Below are positions 6,952-15,000 of a DNA stretch of 15,634 nucleotides, piece after piece; position 1 is the first letter of the stretch; every line of letters begins with the position of its first letter. The notes below the pieces were generated by a model, which did not search any database, was not told the origin of the DNA, and saw only the letters and a program-made list of their open reading frames with translations. Where the stretch lies: positions 1-15,634 of the forward strand of contig JAQYVS010000375.1 of assembly GCA_030145365.1 (NCBI GenBank), given 5' to 3'. Made by a program: the position numbers and the translations under genes. This stretch comes from Desulfofustis sp. (lineage in GTDB: Bacteria; Desulfobacterota; Desulfobulbia; Desulfobulbales; Desulfocapsaceae).

Positions 6952-7937
6952 GCACTACAAAAAATCTGGAAAATCAGCTAGATATCAAATTCATCGCCGA
7001 GGCCTGCGATCACCAGCGGGTGAGTGCCGCTTCCAAGCATCATCTGATCCCCGATGTGGTAAAAGGGCTGATGAAGTCCTGGAGCACAAAGGAGTGTTAC
7101 GATCATATCAGCCCGGTATCAATACCATCTCATCGGGCGATTATTGATATCATCAAGCAGGCCAGACGTATTCTATTTCCCGGATATTTCACCTCGGCCA
7201 GTCTGCATGCATCCAATCTGGAATATTATATCGGCAAAGAGACCACCGAATTATACGACAAGTTATGCGAACAGATAACTATGGCTATTCGGCATAACTG
7301 CAGGAGACAGGATCGGCCCTGTACCAATTGTGAGCAGAGCGCAAGTGAAATGGCCTATATCCTGATCACCAAACTGCCGGACATTGCTTCACTACTCGCC
7401 CAGGATATCCGAGCTACTCTGGAGGGTGACCCGGCCTCGAAAAGTCCCGACGAAGTTATATTCAGTTATCCCGGCTTGCTGGCGATTACCGTATATCGGC
7501 TGGCTCACGAACTTCAAAAACTTGAAGTTCCAATAATACCTCGCATAATGACCGAATGGGCCCATGGAGAGACAGGTATTGATATCAATCCCTGCGCCCA
7601 AATAGGACCGGGACTATTCATCGACCACGGTACCGGTGTGGTTATCGGGGAAACGACAATTATCGGAAAGAATGTGCGACTCTACCAGGGTGTCACCCTC
7701 GGAGCGCTTTCTCTGCCACGAGACGCAGGCGAAAGCCTGAGAAATAAAAAACGACATCCAACCTTGGAAGACGATGTGATCGTTTATTCCAACACCACCA
7801 TACTCGGCGGCGATACCGTTATCGGAGCCGGCTCAGTGATAGGCGGTAATATCTGGCTGACCGAGAGCGTCAGCACCGGGACCAAAGTATTGTTGAGACG
7901 CCCGGAACTCATCTATCACAATTCCCCAAAAACATAA
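6948..7937 (+). CDS. cysE: Serine O-acetyltransferase, long EpsC-type
   Basis: This enzyme makes O-acetylserine from serine and acetyl-CoA, the acceptor for sulfide in cysteine synthesis. The 329 residues comprise a long helical N-terminal domain (about 1-195) and a left-handed beta-helix of hexapeptide repeats (about 205-315). The catalytic pair is Asp212 in GIDINP and His227 in IDHGTG, 15 residues apart as in E. coli CysE (Asp143, His158). VVIGETTIIG and YQGVTLGALS follow. A loop after residue 255 is longer than in E. coli CysE, as expected for the EpsC type. Residues 118-128 hold three Cys (C-x6-C-x2-C). The C-terminus reads NSPKT, without the terminal Ile that docks into CysK in well-studied complexes. 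The start overlaps the metW stop (ATGA), with AGAGG 7 bases upstream, so translation is likely coupled. The symbol epsC would also fit. Confidence 0.93.
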   Translation: MSTTKNLENQLDIKFIAEACDHQRVSAASKHHLIPDVVKGLMKSWSTKECYDHISPVSIPSHRAIIDIIKQARRILFPGYFTSASLHASNLEYYIGKETTELYDKLCEQITMAIRHNCRRQDRPCTNCEQSASEMAYILITKLPDIASLLAQDIRATLEGDPASKSPDEVIFSYPGLLAITVYRLAHELQKLEVPIIPRIMTEWAHGETGIDINPCAQIGPGLFIDHGTGVVIGETTIIGKNVRLYQGVTLGALSLPRDAGESLRNKKRHPTLEDDVIVYSNTTILGGDTVIGAGSVIGGNIWLTESVSTGTKVLLRRPELIYHNSPKT

Positions 7938-7952
7938 GAGTAGGAGGACATC

Positions 7953-8879
7953 ATGGCTCTGCCATTAACACAAACATTTGGAGCAACCCCGCTGCTTACC
8001 ATGCAGCGTTTCGGCAGCGATACCGGCGCCGTAATCATGGCAAAACAGGAATCAAGAAATCCGATGGGAAGCGTCAAATGCCGAATCGCCGTATCGATGA
8101 TAGAAGCAGGTATCCGCGATGGCTTGATCAACAACGATACGGTTATTGTAGAACCGACTAGTGGCAATACCGGAATCGGTCTTGCTTTTGTCTGTGCCTC
8201 CAAGGGGCTGGGCCTTATCCTGACCATGCCGGACAGTATGAGCATTGAGCGGAGAATGTTGATGAAACATCTTGGAGCAGACCTGGTATTGACACCGGCC
8301 GCCAAGGGCATCAAAGGCTCAATTGCTGCAGCTGAAGATATCTTAAAAGAGCACCAGAATAGCTTTATGCCGGATCAGTTTAGTAATCCAGCAAACCCGG
8401 AAATACACAGAACTACCACTGCCGAAGAAATCTGGCAGGATACCGACGGTAAGGTTGATATCTTTGTTGCAGGGGTCGGCACCGGCGGTACCATCACCGG
8501 CGTCTCGGAGGTTCTGAAAGCACGAAACGCTCAGCTGCATACAGTAGCCGTCGAACCGGCCAACTCCCCCATTCTTTCGGGTGGTACCCACAGCCCCCAC
8601 AAAATTCAGGGGATTGGAGCCGGCTTTATTCCGGACATTCTTAACACCGACATCATCGATGAAGTTGTCACCGTAACCAACGAAGATGCCTTTGAAACCG
8701 CTCAGCGTATAGCCCGCGATGAGGGTATTTTCTGCGGCATCTCCTCAGGAGCAGCTGCCTGGGCCGCGCTGCAGATAGCTAAAAAACCCGAAAATAATGG
8801 TAAGAATATTGTCGTGATACTACCAGACACAGGAGAGCGATACCTGAGCACCGATTTGATTGTTGACAAAGAAGGTTGA
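7953..8879 (+). CDS. cysK: Cysteine synthase (O-acetylserine sulfhydrylase)
   Basis: A PLP fold-type II enzyme that joins O-acetylserine and sulfide to give cysteine. The 308 residues are typical of CysK. The Schiff-base Lys42 lies in NPMGSVKCR, the substrate loop TSGNTG at 69-74, the phosphate-binding GVGTGGTITG near residue 175, and FCGISSGAA plus LPDTGERYLS close to the C-terminus. The start has AGGAGGA at 7942-7948, four bases before the ATG. It follows the serine acetyltransferase by 15 bases and is the last gene of the run. A CysM-type enzyme that can also use thiosulfate is a less likely reading. No terminator hairpin is visible before the convergent amrS gene begins 8 bases later. Confidence 0.96.
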   Translation: MALPLTQTFGATPLLTMQRFGSDTGAVIMAKQESRNPMGSVKCRIAVSMIEAGIRDGLINNDTVIVEPTSGNTGIGLAFVCASKGLGLILTMPDSMSIERRMLMKHLGADLVLTPAAKGIKGSIAAAEDILKEHQNSFMPDQFSNPANPEIHRTTTAEEIWQDTDGKVDIFVAGVGTGGTITGVSEVLKARNAQLHTVAVEPANSPILSGGTHSPHKIQGIGAGFIPDILNTDIIDEVVTVTNEDAFETAQRIARDEGIFCGISSGAAAWAALQIAKKPENNGKNIVVILPDTGERYLSTDLIVDKEG

Positions 8880-8887
8880 TCAGTTAG

Positions 8888-9892
8888 TTACCAGACACCG
8901 CTGATCTCTTCCGAACAATAAGGACAGTTTCCCCGGTCCAGCAGGTTGTGTTGAATAGAGAAACCATGTCGACGGATAATCTTTCTGGCGCAGGAAGGAC
9001 AATAGGTATCCTCGCCCCCGCCGCCACGAATATTGCCGACATAGACGTGTTTGAGGCCTTCTGATAAACCAATATCTCTGGCTCTTTGCAGACACGCTGA
9101 AGAGGTCGGCTGACGATTCATCATCTTATAGGTTGGCCTGAAGGCTGAAACGTGCCAGGCCATATCCGGATTGGTTGCGGCGATAAAACGGGCAATTTGT
9201 CTGATTTCTTCTTCCGAGTCGTTTAATCCTGGAATAATCAGGGTTGTCACTTCAACTAAAACTCCCTGCGTTGTAAAAAAAAGTACATTATCCAGAACCT
9301 GTTGAAGCTTGCCACCGCAGGTAGAACTATAAAAATCATCGGAAAACGACTTAATATCGATATTGATGCCGTCCAGGACAGGCGCCAGCATCCGGGAAAC
9401 CTCCAGGGTCATAAACCCATTTGAAACAAAGATATTTTTCAACCCGTTCTCTCTGGCAATCGTGGAACAATCATAGGCAAATTCAAAAAAAACTGTCGGC
9501 TCCGAATAGGTATAGCTGATGGAACGACACCCATGCAGAAGAGCTGTTTTCACAATTTCGGCCGGCTCTTTCTGCTGATGTGGAATTCGATCAATTTCTG
9601 GACCGACCTGGGAAAGAGAGTAGTTTTGGCAATGCAGACATTTGAAATTGCAGCCGACGGTGGCAATTGAGTAGGTGAGGGAACCCGGTAGAAAATGAAA
9701 CAGCGGTTTTTTCTCGACCGGATCGACATGTTCGGCGGAAATTCTTCCATAGGACAGGCTATAGAGAGTCCCTTGCCGATTCTCTCGAACACCGCAGATC
9801 CCCCTCCGATTATTTTTAATCACACAGCGGTGCGAACAGAGGCAGCATTGGACTGCATCGTCTTTTTTATTATAAAATAGCGCCTCTTTCAT
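8888..9892 (-). CDS. amrS: AmmeMemoRadiSam-type radical SAM enzyme
   Basis: A 334-residue radical SAM protein of the family named for its association with AMMECR1 and Memo proteins; older annotations call it a pyruvate formate-lyase activating-like enzyme. The product of the reaction is not known. The 4Fe-4S/SAM motif is CNFKCLHC with Cys81, Cys85 and Cys88. Before it sits an N-terminal Cys cluster (CLCSHRC...C, residues 17-33) and VEKKPLFHFLPGS, both hallmarks of the family. Two CxxC pairs near the C-terminus (CPSC and CPYC) look like a zinc ribbon. I chose ATG 9892 because relatives start MKEAL; an in-frame TTG at 9919 would add nine residues and overlap bpt. The start lies 5 bases after the bpt stop, so the two are almost certainly cotranscribed. 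AMMECR1 and Memo genes are not in the window. Confidence 0.88.
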   Translation of the reverse strand: MKEALFYNKKDDAVQCCLCSHRCVIKNNRRGICGVRENRQGTLYSLSYGRISAEHVDPVEKKPLFHFLPGSLTYSIATVGCNFKCLHCQNYSLSQVGPEIDRIPHQQKEPAEIVKTALLHGCRSISYTYSEPTVFFEFAYDCSTIARENGLKNIFVSNGFMTLEVSRMLAPVLDGINIDIKSFSDDFYSSTCGGKLQQVLDNVLFFTTQGVLVEVTTLIIPGLNDSEEEIRQIARFIAATNPDMAWHVSAFRPTYKMMNRQPTSSACLQRARDIGLSEGLKHVYVGNIRGGGGEDTYCPSCARKIIRRHGFSIQHNLLDRGNCPYCSEEISGVW

Positions 9893-9897
9893 AGAAT

Positions 9898-10638
9898 CTA
9901 CCCGTCCATTTTCTGCCAATCAGCATTTATCTTCAGATAATAGGGTTTGAAATTGGCCTTATAATCCATGGCCGGCAGATCCTGTATAAAATAACCGAGA
10001 TAAAGATACTCGATTTTCTTCTGCAGACAAAAATCAATCATGGTCAGAATATTGTATGTGCCCAGGCTGCGATCTGATTCTGCGGTATCAAAATAAAAGT
10101 AAACCGCATTCATCCAGTTCTCTCCAATATCTATGATGCCGTTACCAAGCAGACGACCCTTTTTTCGATAATGCAGTTCCAGGGATGTAACAATCTGATT
10201 AAGAAAAAAACCGGAATAGTATCCCAGCGCGGTATTGTTTTTTTGAGGATAGCGGGAGCGTAAAAAATGCTCGCAAAGCTCTAGATTTTCTTCGCTCATC
10301 TGTACAGAGTTGAAATGCACCGAGATATCGCTATTTCTCTTTGCCACTCGGCGCTGATTTCTGTTCGGTGTAAACTCGGCAGGCTGCAGCCTGATAGGAG
10401 TACATTGACTGCAGTCGGCGCAACGCATGGTATATAAGCTGTTACCGTTGCGCCGATAGCCGGCCGATAAGAAGAGCTCCATAATATGGTCGGTGATCGG
10501 ACCAAAAAGTGCCTGGTAAAATGTGGCGGTATAGGGCAGCTGATACGGGCAGTCCATCGACATATTGATGAAATAGCGGTCAAGTCGATGTTGCAGCTGG
10601 GAAAATTCCTGACCGCACTGGCGATCATATAACGACAT
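9898..10638 (-). CDS. bpt: Aspartate/glutamate leucyltransferase (bacterial ATE family, Bpt)
   Basis: An aminoacyl-tRNA-protein transferase that adds Leu (or Arg in eukaryotic ATE1) to proteins bearing N-terminal Asp or Glu, marking them for ClpS/ClpAP-type degradation under the N-end rule. The 246 residues match bacterial Bpt. The N-terminal ATE domain has Cys30 in DCPY and the CADCSQC cluster (Cys73, Cys76, Cys79), the expected YRRNGNSLYTMRC block (61-73), and FTPNRNQRRVAKRN (89-102). The C-terminal GNAT-like domain has SLGTYNILTMIDFC and YLYLGYFIQDLPAMDYKANF. The four Cys match the site reported to hold metal or Fe-S in ATE1 relatives. It lies 24 bases after gdhA and 5 before amrS. Leucyl versus arginyl specificity is assigned from bacterial origin only. 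No clpS or aat gene is in view. Confidence 0.9.
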   Translation of the reverse strand: MSLYDRQCGQEFSQLQHRLDRYFINMSMDCPYQLPYTATFYQALFGPITDHIMELFLSAGYRRNGNSLYTMRCADCSQCTPIRLQPAEFTPNRNQRRVAKRNSDISVHFNSVQMSEENLELCEHFLRSRYPQKNNTALGYYSGFFLNQIVTSLELHYRKKGRLLGNGIIDIGENWMNAVYFYFDTAESDRSLGTYNILTMIDFCLQKKIEYLYLGYFIQDLPAMDYKANFKPYYLKINADWQKMDG

Positions 10639-10662
10639 TTTAAACCCTGAAATCTTAAAAAA

Positions 10663-12012
10663 TTAAACCAATCCCTGGTCAAGCATGGCGTTCACGACCT
10701 TGACGAATCCGGCAATATTTGCCCCCGCCATATAATTGCCTTCTACACCATAGGTTTCAGCTGCATCCAGGCAGGTATGATGGATCGACTTCACAATATG
10801 TTTTAAACGACTGTCGACCTCATCGCGGGGCCAGGCTAATCGCATGGAATTCTGAGCCATTTCCAGCCCGGAAACGGCAACTCCCCCGGCATTGGCTGCC
10901 TTACCCGGGCCATATAAAATTTTATTGCCTATAAATTGATCGATTGCTTCTGGCGTTGACGGCATATTGGCACCTTCGCTGACCAGATAGACCCCGTTTT
11001 TCAAGAGATTTGTGGCATCCTCTCCGTTGACCTCATTCTGGGTCGCCGCGGGAAATGCGCAGTCTGCCACATGATTCCAGAGGGGATTGTAAGTAAGGCC
11101 GGGATCAATCGGCACGTAGGTGCTGTTTGGATATTTTTCCGTGTATTCGCTGATTCGTGCCCGCCTGATGTTCTTCATCTCCATCACATAGGCCAGCTTT
11201 TGAGTATCTATTCCTTCCTCATCATAAATATACCCGGAGGAATCGGAAAGGGTCACTACCTTGCCGCCGAGTTCAATAATCTTTTCGGTGGTAAATTGGG
11301 CGACATTTCCAGATCCTGAAACCAGGCAAACCTTGTCTTTGAAGGTTTCACTTCTGGTGGACAACATTTCCGCGGCGAAATAGACAACTCCATATCCGGT
11401 GGCTTCCGGACGGATCAAACTACCACCCCAATTCAAGCTTTTGCCTGTGAGAACACCGGTAAATTCATTGCGTATTTTCTTATACATGCCGAACAGATAA
11501 CCGATTTCCCGGGCTCCGACTCCTATGTCACCTGCCGGAACATCAGTATTGGGACCAATATAGCGAAACAGCTCCGACATAAACGATTGACAGAATCGCA
11601 TAACTTCGTTGTCTGATTTACCCTTTGGATCGAAATCAGAGCCGCCTTTGCCACCACCCATTGCCAGCGTTGTTAATGAATTTTTAAACACCTGTTCAAA
11701 GGCTAAAAATTTAATGATACCAAGATTTACCGATGGGTGAAAACGCAGTCCGCCTTTGTAAGGGCCGATTGCACTGTTCATCTCTACCCGGAAACCTCGA
11801 TTGACCTGAACTTGTCCGTTATCTGCCATCCAGGGCACCCTGAACATCAAGACCCGCTCCGGCTCCGTAATTCTTTCCAGTACTGCCTGCTGACGGTATT
11901 CCGGATTACGGTCCAGCACCGGTTTTACCGACTCCATAACTTCTTCAACAGCCTGATGAAATTCGTATTGTTCAGGATCCCGTGCTTGAATCTTCTTTAC
12001 AATCTGCTCCAT
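10663..12012 (-). CDS. gdhA: Glutamate dehydrogenase, NADP type
   Basis: This enzyme interconverts 2-oxoglutarate plus ammonium and glutamate in the cytosol. The 449 residues match the small hexameric family of E. coli GdhA. The substrate domain has PYKGGLRFHPSVN (Lys86), the catalytic block GGGKGGSDFDPKGKSD with Lys122, and VPAGDIGVGAREIGYLFG with Asp162. The Rossmann domain has VSGSGNVAQF followed by VTLSDSSGYIYD; a Ser rather than an acidic residue after the Asp fits NADP use, though this is a weak criterion. ANAGGVAVSGLEMAQNS near the C-terminus is typical. The start is well supported by AAGGAG at 12018-12023, five bases before the ATG. It lies 24 bases after the receiver/PPDK-N gene, so the two are probably cotranscribed, which hints that the upstream protein acts in nitrogen or carbon control. 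Confidence 0.96.
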   Translation of the reverse strand: MEQIVKKIQARDPEQYEFHQAVEEVMESVKPVLDRNPEYRQQAVLERITEPERVLMFRVPWMADNGQVQVNRGFRVEMNSAIGPYKGGLRFHPSVNLGIIKFLAFEQVFKNSLTTLAMGGGKGGSDFDPKGKSDNEVMRFCQSFMSELFRYIGPNTDVPAGDIGVGAREIGYLFGMYKKIRNEFTGVLTGKSLNWGGSLIRPEATGYGVVYFAAEMLSTRSETFKDKVCLVSGSGNVAQFTTEKIIELGGKVVTLSDSSGYIYDEEGIDTQKLAYVMEMKNIRRARISEYTEKYPNSTYVPIDPGLTYNPLWNHVADCAFPAATQNEVNGEDATNLLKNGVYLVSEGANMPSTPEAIDQFIGNKILYGPGKAANAGGVAVSGLEMAQNSMRLAWPRDEVDSRLKHIVKSIHHTCLDAAETYGVEGNYMAGANIAGFVKVVNAMLDQGLV

Positions 12013-12036
12013 ATCATCTCCTTTAAAAGTCCCAAT

Positions 12037-15000
12037 TTATCTTTCTTCAGTCGTACAAGAGCTGTCAATCAAATCTTCTCGATATAAGACGATACCGCTC
12101 GATTCCTGTCCCTCGCATTTAATTGTCAACGGGTATTTCAGTTTTAAATGGCGTACCCAGGTTCCGTCATGCTCCACGGGAAAGTCAAGCAGCCAATTCC
12201 AATCGATATGATCACTATTGGCATCTCCGCCGTTTTCTTCATCGATGGTGAGATAGGGAATGCCGAGTGAGGTGATGTTCTGAAAGAAATGCGACCCCTG
12301 GGAGGGATCGGCTCGGAGCAGGCTGCTTCGGACTTCGACAATAGCCTGAACAGCTGATATATCTGACCACTGAACCGGAATACCCAACCAATGGTCATTG
12401 GATCCCCAACGGCCCGGCCCGATCAACAGGTGGTTTCTTCCCTCCGCCTGAATAAGGCGATTTATTTCCCCTATCTCCCGAGCAATCTCACGGGTTGCCG
12501 CCGGGTCAAAGGAGCCGGGTTTGACGAAAATAATATCCATGATATTGGATATCCTGCCATGACCGAGGCTCTGGGAAGAATAGCAGATGGACTGACGTAT
12601 CTCATGGTCGCAGATGCCGACATCGGCCCGCTCGCCTCCGGTTACCATCGGCCTGATCTGCAGCAGATAAAAGGTGCTCTCGGCCAGGCTCTCACCTAGG
12701 TGAACAGCAAACTCTATTTCCACCTCGCTGCCCATGCCCGTGCGCCCGATGGCAAGCAACTCGGAAAGGATTTCTCCCAGCGGATATGCCGAATATTTAA
12801 GAATCTGAGCAAAGGTCAGGACCTTGACTCCGGCCATATCAACGTCTCTAATTCGATGTTCGTCGGGAATATAGGTAGATGCCAGTAAGCTGACCGGCAA
12901 ATCTGTCGCCGCATCCTGGACTTCATAACGGACAAGGTTGGCATTGTACCGATTCAAACAGTCGGAGCCGTTCATATCAAGAGCGTACAGTTGCCGCTGG
13001 CAGTTCGTCAGGATATCTTCAACTGTAGAGAATTGTATGAGTTTCTGGGGATGAGCTGGAGAAAACCTGAGATTTCGCTCTCCTTCGACCACCGTTTTTC
13101 CGATTCCAAGGGCGATATGGGCAATACCTTCCACAGGCAGCATATCCTGAACCGGATAATAATTATGGGACTGGGCTACTCCTGAAAGTGCGGGGTACCA
13201 CTTGGAATTGTAATCTGCACCAACCATTTCCTGGATAATCACCGCCATCGAATCTTCTCGAGAGCCTGAACCTACTCCTCGGGAAAAAGCCTGCGGACTT
13301 TCAAACCAGGTGGAAGCGTAAACCATCTTTACCGCACATTCAAGCTGGGAAAGCCGTTCACCGAAATCGGCATGATTATTGGTCAGGAAATAGGTGGAAT
13401 AGAGCCCGGCATAGGGTCTGAACTGTCCATCTTCAAGCAGGCTTGAGGATCGTACCGAAAGCGGAAAAGTGCATTGCTGCAGAAATGCCTCCAATTCCTG
13501 CCTGAGCCAGGAAGGCAGACGCGCGTCAATGAACAGGTCGGCGATATGTTCGTCATCCAGGTTTGATGATAGCACCAGGTGGTTTTGATGGATAAAATCG
13601 TCAAAACCGTCTGCTGCAATTACCGCTGTTTTAGGAATCGTTACCGGGTATTTGGCCAAAACCGATTCCCGTAAATCGGGAAGTCGAAGATATGGCCAGA
13701 TGAATGCTAAGCCACGGGCTTTGCCGCCGATCGGCCCATCACCTATTTTAACGAACTGGGTGATATCAGGCTCGTAGTTATCCCGATCAAAACCGGTGAT
13801 GATTCCCTGCTGCCGTAATTTGCGTAAGTCCCTTACCTTATCGATGATATTTTCCCGCATTTCGCCGAGATTATTGATATCACCAATGAAATCACGGTGC
13901 AGCCGACGGGCAAGTCCGACTTCTGAGCGGGCCATCATCCAGTTTGAAAAATGATTGCGCAGGGCATGATATTGCAGAGATGCATCGGGAACGCGTCTTA
14001 ACTCCCTCTCAAACTCGACTATGTTTGAGGCGCTGCCGATCGGGCTGCCATCCGGCATTCTGAAAATGAAATCGCCAAATCCCAGATAGGTGAGAAAGAA
14101 GTGGTGCAGCTCACTATGGATGTCAGGTGATTGTTTGGCGATGAACACTGCCGGTATCTCTTCTGCTCTTCTCCGATTCTCCTCCTCCGATGACAGCATC
14201 AGCAGCGGCAGATCATGAACCTCTTTTCTGATGTCTGCCAGAAACCGGACACCCGCCTGGGCATGAATAATACCTTTTCTCGGAAACCTTGCATCCGAAA
14301 TAACGGCAAAAATAAACGGTTTATAGGTTTCATACAATTGCAGGGCCTCTTCGTAACTGTGCGCCATGAGGATCTTTGGTCTGGCCCGCATGCGCAATAA
14401 GCGATGACGCTCGTTAATACTTTCGTCAAGTACTGCCTGGGTCTGCCTCACCACTTCACGATAGATCGCCGGTAAGAAAAGTGAACGATATTCAGGTGAA
14501 TCTTCCACATAGATAATAACTCTGACCATGGCCCTGGCAGTATCATTTTCAACGTTGGCATGATCCTCAACGTTTTTGATAATCGCCATCAGCAGATCGT
14601 CCTCGCAACACCAGAGAAAGATGTCATCAATCGAGGTTCTATCTGCTTCGGGAGGCAACGGATAGAGACTTCTCAGATTATGCGTAAGCAGGATAACCGG
14701 CAAATCATGTCTTACTTGCTTTATCTGTCTTCCCAAGGCAAAAGCATCCATGCCGACCAGATACGGCATAGTGATAACCAGGTCGTAGTGCTTTGCAGCC
14801 AAAGAATTAAGGGCTTTTTCTCCGGTCGAAACACGGGTGACTTTCGGTGCTTTGCTCAGATTCAGGCCGTGGTATTCGTGGATAAGCTTGGTGGTTATGC
14901 TCCCGTCTTCTTCCATAATGAAGGCGTCGTAAAGACTGGACACGAGAAGGATTTCCTGAACCTTGAACGGCATCAGTTCATGGAAAACTTTAAAATGGGG

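Noticed and set aside
7916..8314. Minus-strand open frame of 132 codons opposite the cysK start
   Set aside because: It is a shadow of the cysK frame, where PLP and substrate motifs are unmistakable.
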